Part shown: positions 36,590-50,049 of the stretch, in pieces
Layout: each line of letters begins with the position of its first letter
How positions within the stretch are numbered: the stretch's first letter is position 1
Assembly (NCBI GenBank): GCA_022749755.1
Contig: CM040452.1
Coordinates: 10,186,350 to 10,250,349 of the forward strand
DNA length: 64,000 bases
From: Azadirachta indica
Lineage: Eukaryota; Streptophyta; Magnoliopsida; Sapindales; Meliaceae
Direction of reading: 5' to 3'
Notes under the pieces: model-generated
Databases searched by the model: none
Seen by the model: the letters and a program-made list of their open reading frames with translations, nothing else
Told to the model about the DNA's origin: nothing
Position numbers and translations under genes: made by a program

Positions 36590-36700
36590 GAATCTGATTT
36601 GAAAAGAATTAAAGATTTTAGAAGTTGAATCTAATTTGAAAAGAATTAAAGGTTTTAGAAGTTGAATCTAATTTGAAAAGAATTAAAGATTTTAGAAGGA
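36590..36700. repeat. Three tandem 37-bp repeats
   Basis: Units start at 36590, 36627 and 36664 with GAATCTRATTTGAAAAGAAT and continue TAAAGRTTTTAGAAG. The copies differ at only a few bases. Confidence 0.85.
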
Positions 36701-37402
36701 TTAAATGAAAAAAAGGGATAAATTAAGAGAGAAGGAAATAGACATAGATAAGTAGGAAACAGACATAGAAGAAAGAGTAAAATAGAATTTAAAATTTTTT
36801 TTAATTAACAAAATAAAATGTGTTTATTGTGTTAAATGTTTAATCGATAAGAAAGGGGTTTAATGCTAAATTTTGAAAATGAAGAACATGGATAATATTA
36901 AGTCATAGTTTAGGGTTATAGAGGAAAATATTTCTTGCTCTACTTTCTCTGAAAAGTCAAGTTGACTTTAACGGCGTTAAACTGTACACAATTTTAACCA
37001 GATATAAAACGGTTATAACACTAACACGCTTATATTCTAATTTGCAAAAATTATTTAATTGGCCGAAAAAGAATTATTTTTTTTTTTTTTTATGAATAAT
37101 TTATAATCGCTTCCCTCCACATCAATATCCGAACCAAATTCCCTCCTTCTCCCACTCTTTCCCTCGTTTTCTGCTCACTTTCTCTCTCTTTCTATCTCCC
37201 GCTTTTTTTATTTTCCCTCTCCCCAAACACCAGATCTCTCTCAATTCTCCTCTCGGATTCCACCAATCAATCTCTACGATTACTTACACTGAGTTAACTC
37301 TTTAATTCATCTTGATCTGCTTGCTCTTCAGAACCCCGAAACCCTTAAAAGAACCCAAATAATATAGATACTAAAAGTCTCCATTTTTCTTAAATTTTTC
37401 GG
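36701..37402 (+). promoter_or_regulatory. Upstream region and pyrimidine-rich 5' leader of the E2F gene
   Basis: The 300 bp before the ATG are strongly CT-rich (37105-37260), as is usual for plant 5' leaders of housekeeping or cell-cycle genes. A TCTCCCGC word at about 37194-37201 resembles, but does not exactly match, the E2F-binding consensus TTTSSCGC. No TATA box can be assigned. The promoter role is inferred from position only. Confidence 0.35.
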
Positions 37403-40400
37403 ATGTCGAATTCGCAAACGCCACAGGACAACCCCTCGCAGCAGTCGTTTAAGCGGCAGCTCCCATTTTCGTCTATGAAGCCTCCGTTTTTAGCTCCCGT
37501 TGATTATCACCGCTTCGCCGCCGAGCCGCGACGCCGATCTGATCAAGAGGTTGAAGCCATCGTGGTTAAATCTCCAGTAAGTTTGTCTTATACAGCTGTT
37601 CTCTTTTCCTTGAACTTCACTTTTTTGGATTTTTATTTAATTTTTTCATTGAAGTCTTGGACTGTTGCCTCTTCTTTTAAGTGAAGTTGTGATTTATTAG
37701 TTCGTGATATCTTTGTTATGTGAAGATCTGCTTGTTTAGTGATTAGAATTGTGATTTTAGGGTATCGGTTTGGTGAGATTAGTGATAAAAATTAGTTGTT
37801 GGGGTTTAGATTTGGTGAAATTTTGGAGCTGGCGGGTAATTATTGTATTACTTTTACTAGGCAGTGAGCTTATGCTCGTTTGACAAGAATTTCCGTTTGG
37901 GTTTTGCTTATTTTGTTGATTTCAGAGTTTTGATTAATGTCTCACTAAGTTGTATAATTTGTTGCTTAGTCAATGTATTCAGTTTGTTAAGAGGGAATAG
38001 ATTTGAAGCTGTGCGCTTTAACATGTGAATTAGGTGATTGCTTATGTTTATTTGGTTTGTTATATGTGAATCAGTGTACTAATGGAGATGAATCTTGATT
38101 TCTGTTTGGTCTTGAGGTTTCCGGACCATCAATTATAGTTAGGAGCTGCCAAAGGAACCACCAATTTCTTCATGAAATTGCTACTTCTATCTGTTGTTTG
38201 TTTGATTGCTTCTTTCTTTTGTGTGATATATCTACACTACTGGATGCCATGAATTTAACTGACACTACCACGACTTCTTTTTGTTAATCTCTTTTGTCTT
38301 TATGTGGAGCGGGATTTAACAGTTGGTTCAAACTCTCATGACTATCAGCAAGTGGGTTGCAAGTGAGTCTCGATGGAAATTTATGAAATAAAACAAGATT
38401 TTTGAAACTTATGAAATAAAAGAAAAAATTTCAAATTTATGAAATAAAAGAAAGTTTTTTATCTTCCCCTGTCAGGGTATCAAGTAGCAAAAGCACATTT
38501 GACTGCTATTACTTATTACCCTGCCAAGGAATATGAAAATTTTATTGTTTTGTGCTTAGTAATAATTTCTCAACCTTGTTATGTATCACTTGTAATTCCT
38601 TAAGGAAAATGTAAAAATACAAGGAGACAAGAAGCATAGGCAAGCTTAAAGTATAAATCAGTATCTGATTTCGTTAACATTTGTCTCTGTGCCTAGATAA
38701 ACTAATGATAAGCGATTGATTTAAAATAAGGTAGTTGTTGTTGCTCTTATAGTTGTCTTTCACAATTAATCCTTCTTCATCTTTTGATTATTTTAACATA
38801 CTCTGCTACTCTATTATCATGATGTTTAATGGTTGTCAATTTCTGTGGCTCCATTATTTTGAAAGGTTACATCGATTGACTGGATACTCATGGATAATCT
38901 TCCACTATCAAAGAAAAGGCCTATTGGTTCCACCTTTCAGCTTAAAGTTTACGGTCCCGCATGTTTTTGGTTTGGTCTACAGTGCGCATGTGTTTGTATG
39001 GCACAAAATTTATTTGCTTGCTTAATCATATGAACTGTAGTGTTTCAAGTAATTTAATCACCAAATAAAATGAAATTTAGGAGCAGGTTGAAGAATAAGG
39101 TTAAGGAGTTGTGACTTAGAATAATCGAATCTCTCTCATGAAACTATTTGTCTTTTTGTTGCAATAGTTACAATTATAATTGATAATGTGCATAATGGCC
39201 AACTGGAAATGGCAGAATTAGTATACATACGTGAGCTCAGTACATCTGGGATCTTGCAAGGGTTTTAAGATTCTCACAGTTGTCACAACTAAGAAGGTGA
39301 CTAGGCAGTAGTTCACATGCTTACTTGCATTGATTTCATTAAGCGAAGCCAATCATTTGGTTAATATGGTTGGAATTTGGGTTGTAGTGGGTAGTTCTTA
39401 GTGCACCATTGGGTTACTGCTGACTAGCAGGCCATCTGTCCCGGTAACTTTTTAATCAGTGGTTTAAGAAATTTGTGCTACATCATAGACCCGATAGATT
39501 ATATGCCTTAGATTTTCTGGGCTTACCAGCAAATATAGGAGCCCTAATTTGAAATGTGGATGTTGGATATGTAATTAAATGTTTAAATATGTGGCAAAAC
39601 AAGGAACTAATTGAAGAAATATTGCGAATATCTCATGGAGATCTGCAGAAAAGTTTGATCTAGATTATGCACTACCATGTAGTACAACAGTGCAGCAAGA
39701 GAAGCTGTATTTATTACTGAATAGTTCATTGGGGAAAAAGTTAACACTATGATTTGATTTTCTTCATACTGTGCCAGAGAAGTGGCTCCTGTAACTCTCT
39801 AAATTGCTAAAACTTAAGAGGTTTTTAGCAAGCATCTTATTTTCTTCTTCTCAGTTAATATGGAAAGCTTGAAGATTTTACAACTTAATGATATCTTAGT
39901 TGATGATTTAGGTTATGCTAGCAGTTATTGTGTTTTATTGAAACCCTTGAGACTGTTTATTTCTCGTTTTTGGCTGGGAATGTGCTTTGGATTTCCCAGT
40001 GAATTTAATTGATAAAGTGGGAAAACATTAGATTGTCCTTTCTAGGTTCATGGTCCACTGCTTTCTTTTAGACTGGTTTTATGTTCTAGACTACTTGAGT
40101 GTAAAAGAGGCTATTACCCACAGTTGATCTTGCTTAAGTGAGTCCTGTGATTTTGTAAACAACTTAAATATGTATTTTACATGATTTAACTTGCTTTTCG
40201 ATATTCATGCAATTTTGATAAATTATGTGCTAAAATTTATTTCAACATTTTGCTTATCTTGGTTTTGAAATACAAATGGTGTTTTCCAGCAATTAAAGCG
40301 GAAGAATGATCCAGCAGATCTCGAAGCTGAGTCTAGTGAGAGGGCTACTGGTCCTGGTTACACTGAAATAGTTAACAGCCCTCTCCAAACACCTGTATCA

Positions 40401-43400
40401 GGAAAAGGGGGCAAGGCACAAAAAACATCAAGGCTTACGAAGAATAATAAATCTGGACCTCAGATTTCCTCTGCTAATCTTGGTGAGTGCTACCATTTAA
40501 AATTAGTATAAGAAGTTATCTGTCTGTAATTCCACTATCTGGTTAGTAATAGCTGATATAAACTGAAAAATTGATTGTTGCAATTAAAGTTGTCTCTGTT
40601 TGCAGAAGCAAGTCTATTTTTTATGTATTTGATATTAAATATTTATGTATTGGCAGGTTCTCCTGGCAGTAATCTCACGCCAACTGGTCCTTGCCGTTAT
40701 GACAGCTCTCTGGGTAATTGTTTATTTCCTAGGTTGTTTATTCTTATTTGTTACATTTTCAAATTAACGGTGGTTGGTCTTCTAAAAGCTGAATTGTATA
40801 CCTTGTAAAACAGAGGAATTAATTTTCAATGTCCTTTTATTCTAATGCAGGACTCCTGACTAAGAAATTCATCAATTTGATCAAACATGCTGAAGATGGT
40901 ATTCTGGATCTGAATAAAGCTGCTGACACTTTAGAGGTGACTGTTTTATTTGTTAAATTTACCCACCCAATATCATAACTTTCATTGACTAGAATATTCT
41001 CTCTTGCTGCAGGTGCAAAAGAGACGCATATATGACATAACAAATGTCTTAGAAGGTATTGGTCTTATAGAAAAGAAGCTCAAGAACAGAATTCAGTGGA
41101 AGTATGGACACATATCTTGATCTTTTACACCTTGATGTCATTTGTGATTGTTTAGTTGTTTCTGAATTGTCATTAACGTGTACTCTTTTAAATGTTAAGG
41201 GGACTTGATGTCTCAAGGCCAGGGGAGGTGGATGAAAATGCTTCGAGTTTACAGGTATCGAATATGATAAATCTCATCCTGCTTGCACTGTCTGATATCT
41301 TTTGCTAAATCAGCCCTTAAATTGTCTTAACACCATAAACTTGTTTAATAAAACCATGACCACTGTTTCAGATAAAATCACCACAACCAAAATGACCAGA
41401 ATTTTATATCACTTAATATAGGTATAAATGCATATAAATTTTTGTTTAAGGTTATCACTAAATAGTGGTTTTTTTCTTTTTTTTCCAAAATCTTGGTTTC
41501 AATTGCTTATAATCAATTGTGAATACTTCAGATTTAGAAAATTTCACCACTAAATTTTCATTTGCAGTTCTAAGCTTCAGTTTATTTTGATTGTGATCTG
41601 TCTTTAAGGTTCTTCTTTTATCTTATTTATTTCCTGCTAATTTTAATTCTAGTGACAAGCAGAGTGATTAAGCAGCATTTGTGCATTCAAGCCCAAATAG
41701 TTAGGATGAGATTTTCACTAGTTGCATTTGGTTGGTTATATTGATAACAATGGATAATTAACAGTTCCACTGGCCCATAAGTGGAATATTAACGCAAATA
41801 TAGTAGGGAAATATAAAATTGACCTTAACCAACTCTTCTTTTGTGGCAGGCAGAAGTTGAGAGCCTTACTGTTGAAGAGCGCAGACTAGATGAACAGATA
41901 AGGTTAGGTGGTTATTCCTGTTTTATTGCCTCTCTTATACATTGCTTGTTGCAATCATTAACTTGTACTGACATTTCCCAATTATTGCAGAGTAATGCAA
42001 GAAAGATTGAGGGACCTTAGTGAAGATGAAAGTAACCAAAAGTAATTTCTTCTTGGTTCACCCATTACAAATAATAGTAGATCATACTTGGTATTTTGAC
42101 CAATGTTTTAATATTTGTGCAATCCTAGGTGGCTTTTTGTCACAGAAGACGACATCAAGAGCCTGCCCTGCTTCCAGGTTACTTTTCTCTTTGCCATGCT
42201 ACCTTTTATGCATTAGACTTGGTGGTTATATGATCCCAGTATCTCCAGAAAACAGAATTTCTTGGTCGTAGTTAATCAAGCATGGTTTTATTGCTTTTGT
42301 AGAATGAAACCTTGATAGCAATAAAAGCTCCACATGGCACCACTCTTGAAGTCCCAGATCCTGATGAGGTAAATCCAAAAGCATGAAAGACTCTACACAA
42401 AGTTTGTCAGACTTTTGTAAATGTGCATTCTTAATTTCACCTGTTCTTTTCCAGGCTGTTGATTATCCTCAGAGAAGATACAGAATAGTTCTCAGAAGCA
42501 CAATGGGTCCAATAGATGTTTACCTTGTCAGGTACAGTTTCTTCTTGTTAACAGCACTAACCACCTAAACCAGTTTTCTGATGCCTCTCATTCTGTCATC
42601 ATTTCTCGTCATTCTAGTCAATTTGAAGAAAAATTTGAGGAGATACATGGTGCTGAGGCACCTCCAAACTTGCCATCAACTTCAGGCTTTAATGAGAATC
42701 CAGCTGCAACAATGATAATGGAGGAGAGCGGAGGGAAGGAGATTGAAATGCAAGAGCAAGATGCTCAAACAATATGCACAGACCTGAACTCCTCACAGGA
42801 CTTTGTGAGTGGGATCATGAAGATTGTTCCCTCAGAAGTCGATGTAAGTTTATATTCTTATTTGGGTTAAGTATCATTGCTTTCAGAAAGACAGAATCTG
42901 TTCAGTTACAGGCAATTTTGTCTTTATAAGCACAAGCAGTGTGCTTTATTTTTCCAGATATCTGAAACTTATACGTGGTAGAATGAGTTTAAAGAATGAA
43001 TTGTTTTTTAAATGAGAATTACATTACTTGAATACCTAGGGCTTTGGCTTAAGGGTCAAATGACTGGTGTGGGTATGGGTATGTCCAGATTCAAATCTCA
43101 ATGATAAAATAAAATGGAAAAAGATTTTACATTTCAAATAAAATCATGCTTTGATAAATAGCTTTTACGTTGGTGTTGAAACTTTAAAATTATTGATGCT
43201 CTATTGATGAAGAAAGGATTTTTACTTGTCACAATCATTTGTTGTTCCTGGCTTCCCATGCAGAGTGATGCAGATTACTGGCTTTTATCAGATGCTGGAG
43301 TTAGCATCACAGATATATGGCGGACTGAACGTATCCTTTCTATAAGATGTCTCAGATGTCATTTGATATCCTTTTGGTCTATAATGTTGCTGAGCAATAA

Positions 43401-43566
43401 ATACCGAAATTTCTTTGACTCTCAACTAATAGCTGGGGTTGGATGGAATGATTTGGGTACACTTCATGAAGATTATACCATGCCTACTGCTAGCACACCA
43501 CGGCCCCAAACTCCACCACCTAGCACCACAGAAGCGCCACCTGCTGCAAATAATACTGGAAGGTGA
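37403..43566 (+). CDS. E2F: E2F transcription factor (E2FA/E2FB-type)
   Basis: Fourteen coding exons: 37403-37576, 40290-40482, 40657-40713, 40851-40936, 41013-41101, 41200-41254, 41850-41902, 41991-42041, 42129-42177, 42303-42368, 42455-42531, 42618-42843, 43264-43330, 43433-43566. All joints are GT-AG and the frame is open for 458 aa. The winged-helix DNA-binding domain is at about residues 136-201 (RYDSSLGLLTKKF, and [19 protein letters not shown]). It is followed by a leucine-rich dimerisation region (219-268) and the marked box (about 270-317, with [18 protein letters not shown]). Near the C-terminus [18 protein letters not shown] (residues 394-411) is the retinoblastoma-related binding motif. 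The product would bind TTTSSCGC sites with a DP partner and control S-phase genes in the nucleus. Length fits the E2FA/B class rather than the DP-independent DEL class. A long first intron (2.7 kb) is normal for this gene. Confidence 0.96.
43041..43170 (+). mobile_element. tRNA-derived SINE-like sequence in E2F intron 12
   Basis: A TGGCTTAAGGG word at 43045-43055 resembles a Pol III A box, and GATTCAAATCT at 43088-43098 resembles a B box (GGTTCGAATCC with G-to-A and C-to-T changes), 32 bp apart. The linker TGGTGTGGGTATGGGTATGTCC is typical of plant SINE heads; cited by position 43063-43086. An A-rich stretch follows. Ends and duplications are unclear. Confidence 0.4.
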
Positions 43567-44385
43567 AATGAAATTTGTTGATAATGGAAAGAAAAGGTAC
43601 AAGGTCTTGTCTTGTCTGCCTAGAACCTGTGATGTCCACCTATCGTTCAGTTTGAACCACTGGAGGTGTGGCAGAAGGTCCTCATAGTCAACTGATTGTT
43701 CCTTGAAGGCACTCAAAATAAATGGAAAGGAGTTATCTGCGTTGTACAGTTAAATTGAGTAATACATATGATCAATGTGATCTTAGTAAATAAAGTCTGT
43801 AATTTCTAGTGAAAGCCTTGTATATTACAGCATCATCTTTCTGCTTTATTGTACTGCACCAGTTACTAGCACAACTTGGTAGGTTGACTGGCAAGTAATA
43901 TATGGGATTATATAGTATCTTGTAATGGTAACAATTAAATCTGATTATCACTTTAACAAATGATTCGATCTATTAGTGCTTTTCCTATATAGTGCCAATT
44001 TTGATTGAGAAAAAAGTGCAGACGGCTGGTTTTTGTTAGGGATGACCTTGTTGAGTTGTGCAAGTATATGTGCCATATTTAATTGATTTTAACTGTCTAA
44101 AGACTAATTTCGCACTCTCGATTGATTCCAATACCAACTTGGTTTTCTGGTATAAAATCATGTAAACTTACAACCATCCCAAGTTCCAATCACATGGCAC
44201 TGCAAAATGTTTCTGTGGAAGATCATTACTTATACATTCTCATTAGCTATTAACCAGAATTGTCAATGATATGGAAGACAACCGATGAATCTAACACAAG
44301 AGAAAAGGTAAACCAAGTATGACAGAGGATAAAGAATAAACAAAAGGATGTGCTTACACGTGAAGATAGGGGTTGTAGACAAATG
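43567..44385. other. Convergent 3' regions of E2F and the DUF1279 gene
   Basis: The E2F 3'UTR must start here; an AATAAA polyadenylation word lies at 43789-43794. The minus-strand DUF1279 gene ends at 44386 and its 3'UTR extends leftwards. The two 3'UTRs face each other within about 820 bp. No other gene seen. Confidence 0.6.
43789..43794 (+). terminator. AATAAA polyadenylation signal candidate for E2F
   Basis: Canonical hexamer 223 bp after the E2F stop codon in a T-rich context. Confidence 0.4.
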
Positions 44386-45839
44386 TTAATTCTCTTTCTC
44401 AACTTTCTTTCCAATCCACCTAGCAACAACAGGAGTAAGAGCTACTGTAGGAGGAAACCTTATAGGAGATGCAGCCTTGTGTGCAGCATATGCCAAAGCA
44501 AATGTTCCTACCCTCTCCCCAGTAGCATCAGTTGAGATTCCAACCTACAAGTACCAAAGGTGAAATTGTTATTATGGAACTCATTGGAGTAAAGGGTGGA
44601 ATTTGCAACACTGGTTCCCTTAGGTGGTTTTACCTTCTGCAATAAAGCTTGAACATCGACTCCAGCAGCAATTAGAGCATAGCAGAGTGAGAACGAGATC
44701 AATGAGAGTGTGATGGAAGTGGCCAGGTATGCTCCTCCATATTTGGCAAGCAGTTCCTTCGCTTGATCCCCCTTTGATTTCTTTTCCTCACCTCCTACAT
44801 TTCCTTCCTCTTTTGACCTGAATATCTTTAGAATTCCACAAGATATTTTCAATAAAAGATCAATCAGTTATAGTTACCGAGAGAAGTAATACTCAAACTT
44901 CAGAAGCAGTATTAGTAGACAAAAAAGTTATGGATTGCTTGGTACCGGGAGCTCTCCAAGCATAGTTCATTACAATCAAAAACAAAATCAAAGAAAAGGA
45001 ATCCCTCTCTGTATGACCATGCTATTCAATGAGCAAACTTTAATTAATTTCCATAATTAGCTACTAATTCATGCTAAAATACCATTATTTTACATATGGC
45101 TACATCAGCAACAGATTCTTCTGGTTCTCTGAATTGGGGGTGTCTCCATAATAGGTAAAGTAATCTCTCCACCATATCATATTAGTATCAAAGTTTCATC
45201 CTATAACCACAGTAGTCAAAATTGTTTTCCGATTGGCATTTCAGATTCACTTGGCTGTTGGTAGCAAACAGAAAAGAAAATTAAAATTTCAAAGAATTTA
45301 TCTTTTCCTTCTTCTCTTTTTCATTTTCAAAGGATGTTTCCTTAACTATTGTCCATTCTATAGCTAGACTAAATACCAGAACACCTCAATTTTCAAAATT
45401 CTCTTAAAAAACGAAAACCAATTGAAGATAAACCAAATCCGCAGTAGAGACAATAGCACAGAAGATAGAAACATTTCTTCTCAAACACAGCCATCCAGAA
45501 AACATGCTTCACTTAGTTCGCTACCAGTTTCAAACAGTGTAGACAAGGATAAATATGTATATTGAAGCAGCACCAAAATTAATAAGAAATTAAGAAAATT
45601 GAAATGGGTACCTGCCAAAGACCAGCTTCAAGGCCGTATTTCTTTGTGATTTCCTCAGCAGAAGCCGAAGGAGAAGTTGGTTTCTTTATTTCGTCTGTTT
45701 TCTCTTTGATAGCTCTGACTCTGAAGCTTCTGAACATGGGTTTGGAAGGTATAATTGAATTAAAGCAGCAGAATTTGGAGTTCTTACTATCCAATGAAGA
45801 AGATGAGAAGAAACAAGGAACCACCAGAGCTGTTGCCAT
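44386..45839 (-). CDS. DUF1279/FAM210-like protein, probably plastid-targeted
   Basis: Three exons on the minus strand: 45612-45839, 44634-44825 and 44386-44544. All joints are GT/AG and in phase 0, giving 192 aa. The first 40 or so residues are Ser-rich with few acidic residues (MATALVVPCFFSSSSLDSKN), as in chloroplast transit peptides. The DUF1279 domain has GDQAKELLAKYGGAYLATSI, then a membrane segment (ITLSLISFSLCYALIAAGVD), then TFALAYAAHKAASPIRFPPT and TPVVARWIGKK. Animal FAM210 relatives are mitochondrial membrane proteins; the plant role is not established, so only location and topology are inferred. A weaker start at a TTG codon upstream (45860) was rejected in favour of the ATG at 45839, which follows a long A-run leader. 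Confidence 0.92.
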
Positions 45840-48118
45840 TTTTTTTTTTCTTTTCAGCAAACTGAATATTTTCTGTCTATTTATTTAAGCATATTTTTAA
45901 ATTATCATCAGGACCGGATTAATTTGAAATTTTTTACTTAAAATAATAATATCAATTTTTGTTTAAAACAAATACTTTTTTGAAAATTATTTTTAAAAGA
46001 CAATAAAATTGGCATAATTTCGTATACTTTACTTTTAAATAAAAATATATAATTTAGATTATAAATCAAATATATATGAAATATATTTTTATTTTATTAG
46101 TAATATCATAATTTTTTGTATAGTTATTACTAAGTGACAAGATTAATTAATAAAACTGGGCTATTATAATATGAAAGTGGCAGAGGGATTATGTATATAC
46201 AAAAAATCAATAAATCTGTACGCCCGTGTATATTAATTTATAAATAATTTAGTTATATTTTACTTCTAAAAAAATTTTAGTTATATTTTAAAATATTTAT
46301 TAAGTAATAAAAGTTCAATTTTTTAGGAACAATAATATATTAATAAATTAAAAAATATATTTAATAACTAAAAAAGAGACCTATTAGATAATAAGAGGTA
46401 AATTTAATAATATAATTAAAATAAAATTCGTTTGAAAACAATTTTTAAAAAGGCCAAACGTCATTCCATGAAAATATGCCTCTGTTCAAAAAAAAATTCG
46501 AAACAAATTTTACTTAACAATTAACACTTTTTTATATTTTTTTAAATAATACAAAATTTATTTCAAATATATTTAGCCAGGGTTATTTTGTTCATTGTGT
46601 GATTAAGAAACGAATTTTTAAAGAATACAAAATTCATTTTAAATATATTTAGCCAGGGATATTTTGGTCATTGTGGGTTTAAGAAACGAATGGTCAATAA
46701 AAGGGCAAGTAGAGCACTAAGTGCCTTTAACAGATATGATACGATGAGATGAAAGGAAACGGTAGTGCAATATGCCACGTCATCATACCCAGAACGTGAA
46801 ATTTGATTTTAAAAGGAATATTTAAAACATAATGAACAATAATTAATGAATCATACTACTTTAAAATTTGGAAAAAATATAATGAAAATAGACTTTAATA
46901 TATTTATTGGGCATGATAATAGGGGTGAGCCCCTTGAGGGCCCCAAACCGCAAATTTTTTAAATTTTTTTATTATAACAGTAACATTTTAACTTATTTTT
47001 TAGATTTATATATTTATAGTGTCTAAAATTTTATAAAATTATTGATTTACCTTTAATTTATTAATTACTTTTACAACGTTAGTCAACTAATTTTTTCTTT
47101 GAAATATTTTGACTCTCAAACTATCAATTTTTAATTTCATCTCTAATATTAAGATATTGTATTAAAATTATCGCTTTTATGAGATGTCGATTTTAAATAT
47201 AAAATATTAGTATAAAAAGTGACTGAAGTTTACAAGAAGTTAATATTTTTAAATATTTTCTTAAAATTAAGTTAAAGTCACTTATATGAAACATATTTTA
47301 AGTGCATTTGGACAGAAATTAAAACTTCAATAATTAAAAAAAATTAATCATAACAAAGAAATATCTTATAATAATGTTTTTAAAGTCACATTACTTCAAT
47401 GCCAAATGAATAGCCATTTATTTTGTTGTTTGCATTAATTTTTGAAAATCTTGTCAACAACAATAAGACATGAATTGCGATTGATTAATTTTGTTGATAT
47501 ACCAACTTCAATTAAAAGTAATTAATTATACATGGTGAAAGAATTAATTAGTTAATTTACCTGGATTTGATCTTTTAATAATTATTATGGTAGAATCTCT
47601 GATACCCTGCTTTTAAATTTAATACCTCATCATCTTCGTAAACTTTTTTTGTTAATATCTAATTACTTTTTGACATTACTTCTATTAAGAGCTAAACTTA
47701 CTTTTCAAAGATATTTTGGTACTTTATTTTTTTTTAATAGTACATTAATTATAATAGGTCCCATTACATATATAATAATTTTTTCTCTCTCATCTAATAA
47801 AATCAATCAAAAATTTTATATTATTAATAATATAAAATTAATAATTGAATTAATAATTAATAAGAATTAATCTAAAGGTAAAGACCAATAACACAAGCAT
47901 CATCTTCTTCTTCTTTTCTCTTCTCTTCATGGACTTCATAATTTGATTCTAATTGTTGATATCTGGCTGTTGTGGTCAATTCAGATTGTCCTTTGAATTC
48001 AGTTCGGTTGATTTGTTCTTCTCTTTCATTCCCGATCGAATTCAAATGGTTTGTTGTTATAGTGTTCAGTGGATTCGGTGAAATGATGGAGGAGCTCAAT
48101 AACTTTTGGAGTGCTGTC
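45840..48118. other. AT-rich intergenic sequence with a short tandem duplication
   Basis: The right-hand neighbour is a Gypsy remnant. A duplicated segment of about 77 bp at 46540-46690 is the only clear structure. An open minus-strand frame at 47872-48099 (75 codons, Glu- and Arg-rich middle) has no recognisable domain. The first few dozen bases must include the DUF1279 promoter. Confidence 0.45.
46540..46690. repeat. Tandem duplication, about 77-bp unit
   Basis: Both units carry AATATATTTAGCCAGGG followed by ATTTTG(T/G)TCATTGTG and AAGAAACGAA. Confidence 0.8.
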
Positions 48119-49173
48119 TTACTGAAAAAGGAAATTTGTGTGAGATAATTAGATATTCACCAAGTAAAGTGGTAAATAAACTCACCGCTCAATGGAATCC
48201 ACCTTAAAGTTATTAAACAAAAGATACAAAACTTTTAAAATATTCACTGCTCAATGGAATCCACCAAAGAGATATTGAGTTAAAGGAAACATTTAGTTTT
48301 CACTAAAATTGTATTCAACTCATGATGTCATCAATTACAAGTTTTAGGACTTACATAGTTTCTAAAAGCAGCTAGGAAGTTATTTCTACCTAAAAACATC
48401 CCAACTTTTACCTAGAAATAATTAGGGCTTTCATTATGAAGTTATAACAATTACTATCTAAACATCTCCACTCCTACCTAAAACATTAAATAGAATACAT
48501 CATGATTCAACTCATACTTAAAACATTAAATAAAATACACTGAATTTATACTGAGGACTCGTTAAACTTGTGCTACTTTGGTAGTGGACATCCTATGAAA
48601 AATTAGTAATAACTCCTTCTAGGTAACTCCAATTTGAGCACCGTAAAATTTGTTGAAAAGCATACTTCTTTATCTTTTGAGTAGTATTAGCTTTGTTTTG
48701 ACATATTACCTCAATTAATATAATTAAATTCTGAAACTAACACGCTAACAGTATCGGTAATGCTCAATAAATTAGGGTAAAGATTTTGTGCTTATTGGCA
48801 CTTGAGTTTTGCCTTTGATGTTCAGTCACTCCCGTGTCAATCTCTCTTGATTGGAAAAGACTCGTCTCAGAGTCTCTATTCTCTATGTCATGAAACAAAC
48901 TAAGATCTGTATATTGAATGTGTTAAAAACACCATAAGTCTTTGGAATATTAATCTTGTAGGCATTATTACGAATTCTATTTAGCACCATAAATGGACTA
49001 CTTGCTCTTGGCTTAAGTTTAGTAAATTGTCCTTGTGAGAATCATTCCATACGAAGATGAACCCAAACCATGTCTCATTTCTTAAATTCCACATGCTTGC
49101 AATGCTTGTTGGCACTTGCTTGGTACTTCTTGTTTTGTTTGTTGATCTTAGCACGAACTTTTTTATGGAGGTG
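48119..49173 (-). mobile_element. Truncated Gypsy element, same family as the NSRP1-intron copies (copy 3)
   Basis: On the minus strand the integrase C-terminus is readable (HLHKKVRAKINKQNKKYQA, then KHVEFKK, DMVWVHLRME, SSPFMVL, NNAYKINIPKTYGVFNTFN). An LTR follows, ending near 48119. The match continues after a nested insertion at 56337-56415, where TTAATCTGATTTG, then GGTGCTAAGTTTAAAGGA, correspond to copy 1 at about 23634-23706. Stops are present. Confidence 0.7.
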
Positions 49174-50049
49174 TGTTGACATTATGTCACACAAACTCTT
49201 ATTTTGATGATAACAAAACAAACTAATTTGTCACGTAAATGAGCCAAGCTACTGAGAAAGGAAATCTTGTGAAAAAGAATGCTCAAAGTTGACTAATCAA
49301 TTGGCAAGCTTTTGGGTATTTATTGTACATCTCTCTTTGTGTGCTTTCGTGTCCATAGATAGAAATTATGTAAGCTCACATCTTCATAGATAAACATATT
49401 TTCACTTTACGCTAGAGCATTCCCAAGAAAATATTGATTTATTATCTGTTACATGCTAGAGATTGTTTTACAAGGTTTTCTAAACATAGAAATATGGACT
49501 AGAATGCAAGATTTAGAAACCTTAAATAGGACTAAATTGTAGAGTTTACAAAACTTCAGAAAATTGGTTACTATAGCTGAACCTAGTTCAAATTGAGCCT
49601 AACTTAAATTGGACTGGATTAGACCAATGTGGATCGGAAACAGTGACTATAATGGTTTCAAGATTAGGTCGATCGAATTTGATTTTAGGTCAACCATATT
49701 GCATTTCACTTCTATTTTGATTTTAAAGTGATTAGGTAGACCGAACTCAAAAATGGTTGATGGAATATTTTAAACTTCAAATAATTTTGTGTCCAACGGC
49801 TAGTTTTTCAAGTATTAATATATATTGATCCATTTTAACGTCATAACACGATTTTGAGCATTTGTTTTAAGCCCTAATTGCTTTTAACATTCTTGAAGTA
49901 TCAAAATTATTTCTTGAGCTTAGACATTACTAAATCTATATTTTGAACACCTTACACTTTTACTTGTAACATTTTCTCTTATGAGAGAAAATCTTTAAGG
50001 TATAACCTTATTTTCAAATTCATTCTTGTTATATAAGCGTGAAGAAGTA

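Noticed and set aside
43204..43566. Independent 120-codon gene starting at 43204
   Set aside because: It is the last two E2F exons read through the intervening intron; splice sites at 43264, 43330 and 43433 restore the E2F frame.
47872..48099. 75-codon minus-strand frame next to the Gypsy LTR
   Set aside because: No recognisable domain, splice context or codon bias; could not be supported as a gene.
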